Below are positions 24,328 to 34,063 of a stretch of 36,347 nucleotides of DNA, piece after piece; positions within the stretch are counted from its first letter, which is position 1; each line of letters opens with the position of its first letter. Below the pieces are notes generated by a model. That model saw only the letters and a list, made by a program, of their open reading frames with translations. It had not been told where the DNA came from and searched no databases. Both the position numbers and the translations under genes were made by a program. Location: assembly GCA_041621405.1 (NCBI GenBank), contig JBFKAV010000016.1:1-36347 (forward strand). The letters are read 5' to 3'. Source of the stretch: JBFKAV01 sp041621405. Lineage in GTDB: Bacteria; Pseudomonadota; Alphaproteobacteria; Rhodobacterales; Rhodobacteraceae.

Positions 24328-25635
24328 TCAGCGCTTGATGTTGGTGGTTTCCTGCAGCATCTCGTCCACCGTCTGGATCACCTTGGCGTTCGAGGCATAG
24401 GCGCGCTGGGTCTGGATCAGCGCGGTGAGCTCGGCGGCGACGTCGGTGGTCGAGCCCTCGCGGGCATAGCCCACCATCTTGCCGGTCGGGCCGTCGCCCG
24501 CATTCCACAGGAAGAACGAGCCCGAGCTCGGGCTGATCTGGTAGGTCTGGTTGTTGAGCACGATCAGGCCGTTCGGGTTCGGCACGTCGACGAGCGGGAT
24601 CTGGTAGATGCGCCGGGTGAAGCCGGTGTCATAGGTGGCGGTGAGATAGCCGTTCTCGTCGACCTCCACCGCGGTCAGGTTGCCCACCGGCGAGCCGTCC
24701 TTGGTGATCGCAGTCGGCGCGAAGCTGTCGGAGAGCTGGGTCAGCCCGTTGGGATCGCCGAGGGTGCCGATCGTCACCGTGAGCGGCCCGCCCGCGACGG
24801 TGAGCGCCAGGGTGCCGGTGGCCGGGTCGTAGGGGCCGCCCGAGATCGGCGTCACCGAGGCGAGCGTGCCGCCGTTGCCGCGGGTGTCGTCGAAGACCAG
24901 CGTGTATTCGCCGACCACCGCGCCGCCTTGAGCGGAATCGCGGATCACCATCGTCCATTCGTTCGACGAGCCGGTGCCGGGAACCGTCGGCGTGAAGGTG
25001 ATGTCGAGCGACTCGGAGGTGCCGAGGTTGCCGAAGTACTCCACCGATAGGGGCAGCGGCGTGCCGGCGGCGCCGGCCTCGGTCTCGGTGGCGGGGAGGT
25101 TGACGCCGAGCTTCATTTTTGTCGTCGGGTCGCCCGCGGTCTGGTTGGCGTTGATCACCACCGGTACCAGGCCGGAGGCGGTGTCGCGCGGCAGGACCGG
25201 GATCGAGCCGTCGGCATTGGCCGGCCAGCCCAGCAGCACCAGCCCCGAATCGGTGCGCAGGACGCCGTTGGCGTCGGGGTGGAACGAGCCCGTAGTGGTC
25301 ATCATCAGCGGCAGGTCGCCGCTCGAATTGTCGAGCGACACCGAGGGCACGACCGGCAGCATGCCGCGGCCGGACACCGCCAGGTCGAGCGCGTTCGAGG
25401 TGCCGACTAGCGCGCCGCGCTCCTCGATCAGGCGCATCGTCGAGGCGCGCACGCCGCCGGCGGAATAGGTGCCGGCGCCGCGCGCTTGGCTGATCACCAT
25501 GCTCTCGAAATCGGCGGAGGCGCGCTTGTAGCCGTAGGTGCCCGAGTTGGCGATGTTGTCGGAGATCGTGGCCAGCCGCGTGGCGTTGGCGTTGAGCCCG
25601 GCGACGCCGGCATTGAGCGAGGAGGAAATGGACAT
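24328..25635 (-). CDS. flgE: FlgE, flagellar hook protein
   Basis: FlgE polymerises into the hook. With the start at 25635 it is 435 residues. The N-terminus MSISSSLNAGVAGLNANATR plus LATISDNIANSGTYGYKRA and the C-terminus DVAAELTALIQTQRAYASNA plus KVIQTVDEMLQETTNIKR are typical. The middle D1/D2 domains contain SVEYFGNLGTSESLDITFTP. The open frame reaches 15 codons further upstream, but those give a basic peptide with no hook-family match; GAAAGG lies before 25635. No flgD or fliK gene is next to it. A CtrA-like site is about 60 bases upstream. Confidence 0.93.
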   Translation of the reverse strand: MSISSSLNAGVAGLNANATRLATISDNIANSGTYGYKRASADFESMVISQARGAGTYSAGGVRASTMRLIEERGALVGTSNALDLAVSGRGMLPVVPSVSLDNSSGDLPLMMTTTGSFHPDANGVLRTDSGLVLLGWPANADGSIPVLPRDTASGLVPVVINANQTAGDPTTKMKLGVNLPATETEAGAAGTPLPLSVEYFGNLGTSESLDITFTPTVPGTGSSNEWTMVIRDSAQGGAVVGEYTLVFDDTRGNGGTLASVTPISGGPYDPATGTLALTVAGGPLTVTIGTLGDPNGLTQLSDSFAPTAITKDGSPVGNLTAVEVDENGYLTATYDTGFTRRIYQIPLVDVPNPNGLIVLNNQTYQISPSSGSFFLWNAGDGPTGKMVGYAREGSTTDVAAELTALIQTQRAYASNAKVIQTVDEMLQETTNIKR

Positions 25636-25693
25636 GGGGTCAGCCTTTCTGCTGCGTCGTCTCCCGACAGGAGGCGACACTCGCAGGCAGGCC

Positions 25694-25708
25694 TTAAGGC
25701 CGGGCTAA
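25694..25708 (-). promoter_or_regulatory. CtrA-like site upstream of flgE
   Basis: On the plus strand TTAA (25694-25697), seven bases, CTAA (25705-25708); read in the flgE direction it is TTAG-N7-TTAA, one mismatch to TTAA-N7-TTAA. It lies 58 bases upstream of flgE, in the 93-base gap after motB, so the hook operon probably has its own promoter. Confidence 0.5.
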
Positions 25709-25728
25709 CGGCTAAAATACCGCGGATT

Positions 25729-26595
25729 TCACCGCAGGTCGGAGCGCAGCAGCACGATCTCAACCCGGTTGTTGCGAACCGCCATCGGGTTCGCCGCCAC
25801 CGGCTCGCGGTCGGCCTCTCCGGTGACGCGGCGCACGCGGGCGTCCGCAAGCCCGCCCTCCTTGAGCAGCACCCGCATCGCCTGGGCGCGGGTCGTCGAG
25901 AGGTCCCAGGACGGGTTGACCTTGAGCACCTCGGGCGCGGCCCGGACGTGGCCGCTGACGGCAATGCCGTTACCGACGAGCCCGACGACGCGGGTCAGCA
26001 TCGCCGCGATCTCGCGGGTGACCGGCTCGGGCTCGGCGGTGCCGGGGGCAAAGAGCGGCGCGCCGTCGAGGTCGAAGATCTCGATGATCAGCCCCTCGTC
26101 GGTGAGGCGCGTGGTGACGTGGCGTGCCATCATCTCGGTGACCATGCTGTCGCCGCCCTTGCCGAGCAGCATCTCCTCGAGCTGGCGCAGGCTGGTCTCG
26201 TCGATCTGCGCCGCGGCCTCGGTGCCCTCTGCCGGCGCATCGGTCTGGTCGACGCCGGTCTGCCCGCGGGCCTGGTTCTGCTCGGTCGGATGCCGGTTCG
26301 AGGCGCCGGTGCCGTTCTGCGCCAGCGTCACTTCGGAGAAGATCGAGGAGCCGCCGAAGGCGCCCTCGCCGCCGCCCGAGATGCGGTTCACCGGGATCGT
26401 CGGATTGAAGTAATCCGCGATCCCCTTGCGCTGCTTCTCGGTCGTCGCGTTCAGAAGCCACATCAGCATGAAGAAGGCCATCATCGCGGTCACGAAGTCG
26501 GCATAGGCCACCTTCCAGGCGCCGCCGTGGTGGCCGCCTGCCGCAATAACCTTCTTACGCTTGATGATGACTGGGGCGTTCGATCCCGCCGCCAT
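25729..26595 (-). CDS. motB: MotB, peptidoglycan-anchored stator subunit
   Basis: MotB forms the proton channel with MotA and anchors the stator to the wall. With the start at 26595 it is 288 residues. A basic N-terminus is followed by AWKVAYADFVTAMMAFFMLM; Asp33 is the proton-binding residue (Asp32 in E. coli). After a long Gly/Ala/Gln linker comes the OmpA-like domain, about residues 150-288 (LIIEIFDLDGAPLFAPGTAE, SWDLSTTRAQAMRVLLKEGG, NNRVEIVLLR). The start was chosen for GAGGTG just upstream; the frame is open five codons earlier. It is about 10 kb from motA, and its own CtrA-like site is 46 bases upstream. Confidence 0.95.
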   Translation of the reverse strand: MAAGSNAPVIIKRKKVIAAGGHHGGAWKVAYADFVTAMMAFFMLMWLLNATTEKQRKGIADYFNPTIPVNRISGGGEGAFGGSSIFSEVTLAQNGTGASNRHPTEQNQARGQTGVDQTDAPAEGTEAAAQIDETSLRQLEEMLLGKGGDSMVTEMMARHVTTRLTDEGLIIEIFDLDGAPLFAPGTAEPEPVTREIAAMLTRVVGLVGNGIAVSGHVRAAPEVLKVNPSWDLSTTRAQAMRVLLKEGGLADARVRRVTGEADREPVAANPMAVRNNRVEIVLLRSDLR

Positions 26596-26640
26596 AGCAC
26601 CACCTCGCATTCACCCGGGAAAAGGTCTAGCAGCCCGGCG

Positions 26641-26655
26641 TGAACGTGGCCTTAA
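26641..26655 (-). promoter_or_regulatory. CtrA-like site upstream of motB
   Basis: On the plus strand TGAA (26641-26644), seven bases, TTAA (26652-26655): one mismatch to TTAA-N7-TTAA. It is 46 bases upstream of motB, in the 91-base gap after pqiC, and so could separate flagellar control from the pqi operon that runs in the same direction. Confidence 0.4.
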
Positions 26656-26686
26656 TCGGGGGCATTCGAGCGATTGCGTTCCCCGC

Positions 26687-27271
26687 TCAGCGGCGCAGGC
26701 GCTGGACGATCTCCTCGCTGAGCCGGCCGAGCGCCGCGCCGGCGGCTGCGGCGATTCCGCCGGGGCCCTCGGACGGAAGCGGAACCACGATCTCGAAGCG
26801 CTGCAGGAAGTCGCGCCGCAGGCCCTCCGGGGCGGAGACGGCATACTGGCCGGAGAGCTCGAACAGGCCGTCGGCGCGCGCCAGCATCCGCTCGACACGG
26901 ACCGATAGGCGCAGGTCGGGGCCCTCCTCGAGCGGCCAGGGCTCGGCGGCGACGTCCGCCGTGGTGGCGAGGTCGAGGCTGCGGGCCAGGGTGGCAGTGA
27001 CGCCGGCCACGGGGTCCTCGGCCCATAGCGCCTTGTCGGAGGCGAGGAGCGCGCCGTCGGCTTGCTGGGCGGCGATCTCGCTGTCGGCGGCATAGGCCGG
27101 CAGCACCACCTCCATCACTTCGATCGAGCCGGCGCCGACGCTGCGCGCCGCCGCCACTGCGGGGCGCTCGAACAGGTATCGCGGATTGTCGCCGCCGCCG
27201 CAGGCGGCAAGGGTGAGCAACGCGAGCAGTGCGGGGAGCGCCGGGAGAGCAGGCGGCAGCCGACGGGTCAT
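26687..27271 (-). CDS. pqiC: PqiC-like lipoprotein, MCE transport accessory
   Basis: A 194-residue outer-membrane lipoprotein of the ABC-type transport auxiliary (DUF330/PqiC) family. The lipobox is LAAC (Cys24), preceded by a Leu/Pro-rich signal. The family's beta/alpha fold shows as IEVMEVVLPAYAADSEIAAQ near residue 50 and FLQRFEIVVPLPSEGPGGIA near 153, ending in a helix that matches the usual end of such proteins (AALGRLSEEIVQRL). In E. coli PqiC forms a ring that holds the end of PqiB at the outer membrane. It starts one base after pqiB. Confidence 0.85.
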   Translation of the reverse strand: MTRRLPPALPALPALLALLTLAACGGGDNPRYLFERPAVAAARSVGAGSIEVMEVVLPAYAADSEIAAQQADGALLASDKALWAEDPVAGVTATLARSLDLATTADVAAEPWPLEEGPDLRLSVRVERMLARADGLFELSGQYAVSAPEGLRRDFLQRFEIVVPLPSEGPGGIAAAAGAALGRLSEEIVQRLRR

Positions 27272-27272
27272 C

Positions 27273-29357
27273 TCATCTTCCCATGATCAATGAATTTGGG
27301 TCGCGCTCGATGGTGCGGGCGAGCTGGGCCACCGCACGCGCGGCGTTGCGTACCTCGCGCAGCGCGGAAAGCGTCTCGGCATTGAAGTTCGAGCGCTCGC
27401 CATAGGTGGCGAGCACCGACTCGGCCTGGGCTACGAGCCGCTCGAGCCGGGCCGAGAGCTCGGGCAGGCTCGCCGTCGCCTCGGCCACCGACTCGGCGGC
27501 CTCGCGTGCCGAGGCGAGGGTGGCGTTGGTGTTGTCGACCACGCCGCCTTCGCGCAGCTCGGCCACCGCGGCACGGACCTGCTCGAGCGCGCCGGTCAGC
27601 GCCGGCGGCAGCGCCCGCGCCTCCTCGGTGCCGATCAGCTTGTCGGCACTGTCGAGCACCCGCGTCGCCGCGGCGACCAGCTCCTCGGCCTCGAGCCCGT
27701 TGACCTTGGCGGCGAGCGCGCGCAGGTCCTCCACCAGCGCCGGCACCTCGGCCGAGGCGGTGGCGATGTTGTCGGCCGCGGTGCTGGCCCGTTCGACGGC
27801 GTTGGCGAGGTTTTCCATCGCCCCGCTCGCCTTCAGCTCGGCCAGCATCGTACGCATATCGGTCACGGCGTCGCGCAGCTCGCCGGGAAGCGCCTTCGTC
27901 GCCTCGTCGTTGACGAAGGCGCGGGTGTCGTCGAGCAGCGCCACCACAGACTGCGGCACCGCGAGCGTGCTGTCGGCGCGCGCCAGGTCCTCGACGCTGC
28001 CGAGCGTCGCGATCGCCTGCTGCAACAGCTCCTCGATCGGAAGCGCGTTGATCCGCTCCAGCACCCCCTCGGCGGTGGCGGTGAAGTCGGGGAGCTCGGA
28101 GCGCACCGAGGGCAGCACAGGCAAGGGTTCGGCGTTGCGGTCGAAGATGGCGGGCGGCGCGTCCTCGAGGGTCACGAGCTCCACGATCAGCGCGGCGCTG
28201 AACAGGTTGGCGGTGCCGAGCCGCGCCCGCAGACCTTGGGCGACGGCGGCCTCGAGGAAATCGAGCGTCTCCGCCTCGCCGGCGCCGCGCGGCAGGCCGA
28301 GGAGGCTTGGCTCGATCGCGAGGTTTGCCAGGAGCCGCACCTCGGGGCCGAACTCGGATTCCGTCACCTCGGCCGAGATCGTGGTGACCTCGCCCACCTC
28401 GAGCCCGCCGTATTCCACCGCCGCGCCGGGTGAGAGGCCGCTGATCGAATCGCCGAAGGGCACCGAGACCGACACCGCGTTCGCCACCGAGCGGGCGAAG
28501 AGGCTGCGCCGGGCGTCCGACTCCTCGAGGAAGACGTCGAACACGTAGCCCGGCCCGATCGGCTCGCCGCCATCGTAGACGTCGTCGAACTCGACCCCGC
28601 CGGCGACCAGCGAGGCGAGGCTTTCCACGTCGAGGGTAAGGCCGGAGGGCCCGAACGAGACCGCGAAGCCCGAGGTGTCCCAGAACCGGGTGGCGGTGGT
28701 CAGGCGGCGGTCGTGCGGCGCCTCGATGAAGGCGTCGGCCAGGATCGAGTCGCCGGAGACGGTGAGCCGCGGCCGCTCGAGCCGGCCGACCTCGATGCCG
28801 TGGAAGAACACCGGCGCGCCGTCCGAGAGCATCCGTCCGTCGGACGTGCGCAGCGTGATCCGCTTGCCGGCGCGGCCCGGCTGCACCAGAGGCGGCGTCT
28901 CGACGCCAAGGAAGCTCAGCTGGGCGGTGCCGATCGCCTCGTCCCAGGCGCCCTCGATGTAGACGCCGGAAAGCACGGTCGAGAGCCCGCTGATGCCGCG
29001 CGCGGAGACCTGCGGCCGCACCACCCAGAACTCGGTGCTATCGTCGAGGTAGGGCGCCACGTCCTTGTCGATGCGAGCGCTGACCACGACGTGCGTGAGG
29101 TCGGCGGTGAAGCCCACCTCCTCGACGGTGCCGATCACCACGTCGCGGTAGCGGATCGTGGTTTCGCCCGGCGTCACGCCCGAGGCGTTCTGGAAGGTGA
29201 TCTCGATCAGGACGCCGCGCTCGGAATAGGCCTTCCAGGCAACGCCGAGCGAGACCGCGAGCGCCAGGATCGGCACCAGCCAGACAAACGAGAGGTTGCG
29301 CCAGGGAGACGACCGGGCGGGCGCGATGTCGAGCTCGGCGGGGCGGGGGTCGGTCAC
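27273..29357 (-). CDS. pqiB: PqiB-like MCE-domain protein, envelope-spanning lipid carrier
   Basis: PqiB belongs to the MCE family; its hexamer forms a tube between inner and outer membranes thought to carry phospholipids. The protein is 694 residues with a GTG start at 29357 that overlaps pqiA2 (GTGA). One membrane helix is at about 23-42. Three MCE domains follow, at roughly 46-130 (GVTPGETTIRYRDVVIGTVE), 166-245 (LSDGAPVFFHGIEVGRL) and 292-395 (SGLSPGAAVEYGGLEVGEVT). The remaining 300 residues are mostly helical, which would form the coiled-coil needle. The helical tail is rich in Ala/Glu. Confidence 0.92.
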   Translation of the reverse strand: MTDPRPAELDIAPARSSPWRNLSFVWLVPILALAVSLGVAWKAYSERGVLIEITFQNASGVTPGETTIRYRDVVIGTVEEVGFTADLTHVVVSARIDKDVAPYLDDSTEFWVVRPQVSARGISGLSTVLSGVYIEGAWDEAIGTAQLSFLGVETPPLVQPGRAGKRITLRTSDGRMLSDGAPVFFHGIEVGRLERPRLTVSGDSILADAFIEAPHDRRLTTATRFWDTSGFAVSFGPSGLTLDVESLASLVAGGVEFDDVYDGGEPIGPGYVFDVFLEESDARRSLFARSVANAVSVSVPFGDSISGLSPGAAVEYGGLEVGEVTTISAEVTESEFGPEVRLLANLAIEPSLLGLPRGAGEAETLDFLEAAVAQGLRARLGTANLFSAALIVELVTLEDAPPAIFDRNAEPLPVLPSVRSELPDFTATAEGVLERINALPIEELLQQAIATLGSVEDLARADSTLAVPQSVVALLDDTRAFVNDEATKALPGELRDAVTDMRTMLAELKASGAMENLANAVERASTAADNIATASAEVPALVEDLRALAAKVNGLEAEELVAAATRVLDSADKLIGTEEARALPPALTGALEQVRAAVAELREGGVVDNTNATLASAREAAESVAEATASLPELSARLERLVAQAESVLATYGERSNFNAETLSALREVRNAARAVAQLARTIERDPNSLIMGR

Positions 29358-29989
29358 GTGTCGTCGGCCTCGTATGCGTCCCAGATCACTTTCGGGTCGA
29401 AGCTCTGGGCGGAGAGCATGGTGAATGCAACCGAAAGTGCGAAACTGACGGCGGCGATGCCCGGATTCACCGTGGCAACGAAGTCGAACTGCACCAGTGC
29501 GGCGAGGATTGCCACCACGAAGACGTCGATCATCGACCAGCGACCGATGAACTCGACCACCTCGTAGAGGCGCTGCCGGCCGTGGCCGCGAATCACCACC
29601 GCCGATTTCACGCTGAGGGCGAGATACGCGATCGCGATGAACTTGCCGATCGGGATCACTACGCTGGCGGTGAAGACGATCAGCGCGATCCCGTACGACC
29701 CGTGGTCGACGAGGTCGATCACGCCGCCAAGGATGGTGTTCTCGCTGGTCCGGCCGAATTGCGAGGTGAGCAGCATCGGGTAGATGTTGGCCGGAATATA
29801 GACGACGATGCCGGCAAAGAGCCAGGCCCAGACCCGCTGCAGGCTCATCCGGTCGCGGCCGACGAGGGCGCCGCCGCAGCGCAGGCAGGCACGCGCCGCA
29901 GGCCCGTGCACCCGGCCGCATCGGCCGCAGCCGATCAGCCCGGCCCGGCGGGCAGTCAGGACCTCGCCCGTTCTTCCAGGGTTTTCCAT
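29354..29989 (-). CDS. pqiA: PqiA, C-terminal half as a separate gene
   Basis: PqiA is an inner-membrane protein working with PqiB. In E. coli it is one protein of about 417 residues with two homologous halves; here the second half is its own 211-residue protein. A Zn-ribbon-like pair CGRC (24 region) and CLRC (37 region) is followed by four membrane helices, with VYIPANIYPMLLTSQFG after the first. The start at 29989 lies inside the end of pqiA1 (34 bases overlap, another frame), so translation is likely coupled. It is the middle of the leftward operon pqiA1-pqiA2-pqiB-pqiC. Confidence 0.88.
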   Translation of the reverse strand: MENPGRTGEVLTARRAGLIGCGRCGRVHGPAARACLRCGGALVGRDRMSLQRVWAWLFAGIVVYIPANIYPMLLTSQFGRTSENTILGGVIDLVDHGSYGIALIVFTASVVIPIGKFIAIAYLALSVKSAVVIRGHGRQRLYEVVEFIGRWSMIDVFVVAILAALVQFDFVATVNPGIAAVSFALSVAFTMLSAQSFDPKVIWDAYEADDT

Positions 29990-30600
29990 ATCGTCAGCCG
30001 ACACATGAAGTTGTCCTTGAGCGCCGTCACCATGACCAGCGCGGCGAAGGCCCAGAAGGCGGGCCCGAGCGAGACCTGCGCCAGCCCCGCCACCTTCACC
30101 AGCGCCACCGCGACGCCGATGATGAAGATCTCGGCCATCGCCCAGGGCTTCAGCGCCTCGGCGAGGCGGAAGGCGGCCGCGGCGTGGGCCGCGGGCGCCC
30201 AGCCCAGCGCCATCGGCGCCAGCGCGTAGAGGATCGCGACGAAGCGGGCCAGCGGCAGAAGCACGATCAGCGCCGCCACCGCCACCGAGAGCGGCAGCAT
30301 CAGTCCCTCGGAAAAGGCCATCACCGCGTCGAAGACCGAGCTGCGCTGGTGCAGGCCGCCGGCCTGGAGCTCGAGGAAGGGGAAGAACACCGCGGCGACC
30401 ATCAGCACCAGCGCGGTGGCCGAGAGCATGACGATGCGGGTGAGCGCGCCCTCCCGCGGCGCCATCAGGAGCGTGCCGCAGCGGTGGCATCGGGCGCGGC
30501 CGCCGGCCGGCACCTCGGCCATCCGGTGCAGCGCGTCGCAGGCCGGGCAGGCCACCAGCGTGGCGAGGTCAGCCTCGGCGATCCGTGGGATCTCGGTCAT
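29956..30600 (-). CDS. pqiA: PqiA, N-terminal half as a separate gene
   Basis: The first half of PqiA as a 214-residue protein. The zinc-ribbon cysteines are CPAC (residues 18-21) and CHRC (residues 38-41), followed by four membrane helices (about 55-75, 95-120, 125-145, 160-190) including VFFPFLELQAGG, the form of the PqiA family. The ATG at 30600 was chosen over the longer open frame because the upstream sequence reads across a tRNA remnant; GGGGAG lies about nine bases before it. Only 15 bases separate the start from the terminator-like stem at 30615-30644. Confidence 0.88.
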   Translation of the reverse strand: MTEIPRIAEADLATLVACPACDALHRMAEVPAGGRARCHRCGTLLMAPREGALTRIVMLSATALVLMVAAVFFPFLELQAGGLHQRSSVFDAVMAFSEGLMLPLSVAVAALIVLLPLARFVAILYALAPMALGWAPAAHAAAAFRLAEALKPWAMAEIFIIGVAVALVKVAGLAQVSLGPAFWAFAALVMVTALKDNFMCRLTIWKTLEERARS

Positions 30601-30614
30601 CTGCCGCGCTCCCC

Positions 30615-30644
30615 GAAAGCGAAAGCTCCGGCCGGGGCCGGAGC
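30615..30644 (-). terminator. Factor-independent terminator behind the tRNA remnant, in the pqiA leader
   Basis: GCTCCGGCC (30625-30633) and GGCCGGAGC (30636-30644) form a nine-base perfect stem (practically eight pairs and a four-base loop). Read leftwards it is followed by TTTCGCTTTC. It lies 12 bases beyond the tRNA 3' half, the place of a tRNA terminator, and only 15 bases before the pqiA1 start codon. Confidence 0.6.
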
Positions 30645-30656
30645 GGTGGGGGCCGA

Positions 30657-30701
30657 CGGTGCCGGTGAAGGAACTCGAACCCCCGACCCACGCGTTTCGA
30701 A
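30657..30701 (-). tRNA. 3' half of a tRNA gene (remnant, probable integration or recombination point)
   Basis: Read leftwards from 30701 the parts fall in exact tRNA spacing: seven-base loop TTCGAAA with U33, CGCGT as the 3' arm of the anticodon stem, GGGTC as a five-base variable loop, GGGGG-TTCGAGT-TCCTT as T arm, CACCGGC as acceptor strand, discriminator A and CC. The 5' half is absent: just upstream is CAAGA, which cannot pair with CGCGT, and no GCCGGTG is found within 150 bases. By spacing the anticodon would be CGA (Ser), but Ser tRNAs have a long variable arm, so the loop may be a hybrid. The acceptor and T arm resemble Leu or Thr tRNAs; the identity is left open. A terminator follows at 30615-30644. 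Confidence 0.55.
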
Positions 30702-30967
30702 TCTTGCCGTCCTGCATTTGGACGAGGCTGGACCTTATCGGTTGGTGCCGCATTCCTCAACATGATCGTTCGACCATTTCAGGCCGCTCTCCTTCACGCG
30801 CCACAGGCGCGGAGCGCGGCACCCGTCCCGCCCTCCGCAAGCGCCGCCCCGGCCCCGCGATGCCGACCGATGATCCCCTCGGGCGCACAGCCTTTCCGCG
30901 CGATGTCGACCGTCCTTCCGCCGGCCATTGATCCCTTCAATCCGGCTGCGTCAGGAGGGAGCGGATC

Positions 30968-31090
30968 ATGGCAAAGGGGGGAGCCCATCTCCGCGAGCGA
31001 CGACTTGACCATGGGCAGCCACTTTTCGCCCGTGGGTTTGTTTCGTTGACTCGGCGATGGCGGCGCGAGAACATGAAATCGCTGCGCTAA
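30968..31090 (+). CDS. Possible 40-residue basic leader peptide
   Basis: An ATG preceded by AGGAGGGAGC (eight bases away) opens a frame of 40 codons, ending TAA 31 bases before the first transporter gene. The peptide is basic (several Arg-Arg pairs) with no motif I know. The good ribosome site and the position directly before the operon make it worth noting, but a possible promoter for the operon falls inside it, so it may well be chance. Confidence 0.2.
   Translation: MAKGGAHLRERRLDHGQPLFARGFVSLTRRWRRENMKSLR
31046..31074 (+). promoter_or_regulatory. Possible promoter of the transporter operon
   Basis: TTGACT at 31046-31051 is a good -35 hexamer; 17 bases later GAACAT (31069-31074) is a weak -10 (three of six bases). 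The spacing and the position about 45 bases before the binding-protein start fit. The upstream TTTGTTTCGTT could be an operator. Low confidence as only one half is convincing. Confidence 0.3.
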
Positions 31091-31120
31091 ACAGCCAACT
31101 GACATTTAGGGAGGAACAAG

Positions 31121-32860
<1,740 letters not shown>

Positions 32861-32878
32861 TCTCGCAAGGGATCCAAT

Positions 32879-32910
32879 GACCGGAGCGAGGTTTTCGCTC
32901 CGGTCGCTTT
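32879..32910 (+). terminator. Stem-loop after the binding-protein gene
   Basis: GACCGGAGCGA (32879-32889) and TCGCTCCGGTC (32895-32905) form a perfect 11-base stem with a five-base loop, followed by GCTTT. It is 19 bases after the stop of the binding-protein gene and 74 bases before the ATPase gene. Such stems in transporter operons partly terminate or protect the upstream mRNA, giving more binding protein than membrane parts. The T-run is short, so partial read-through is likely. Confidence 0.65.
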
Positions 32911-32983
32911 ATCAGTAACAACAGGGGCGACCCGCGAGGGGGAGCCGCGCGCAAGCGGGAAACCGACGCGCTCAAGGTGACGA

Positions 32984-34055
<1,072 letters not shown>

Positions 34056-34063
<8 letters not shown>

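Larger units (their letters stand above)
30702..31120. other. Gap between the tRNA half and the transporter operon
   Basis: About 420 bases with no gene longer than 95 codons that looks real. It holds a 40-codon open frame with a strong ribosome site (30968-31090), a possible promoter near 31046, and the sequence CTAAA-N13-TTTAG (about 31087-31109), a small inverted repeat just before the ribosome site of the first transporter gene. TTTTCG and GTTTCGTT at 31023-31047 resemble parts of DeoR/GlpR-type operators. No integrase or transposase remains were recognised. Confidence 0.4.

Noticed and set aside
29956..29989. Programmed frameshift joining the two PqiA halves
   Set aside because: No clear slippery sequence was seen and each half has a start codon and its own zinc ribbon; two coupled genes are simpler.
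30700..30740. Small hairpin CGTCC/GGACG with a seven-base loop, as a possible anticodon arm of a complete tRNA
   Set aside because: No U33 in the loop and no D arm or acceptor strand to pair with CACCGGC; it does not complete the tRNA half.
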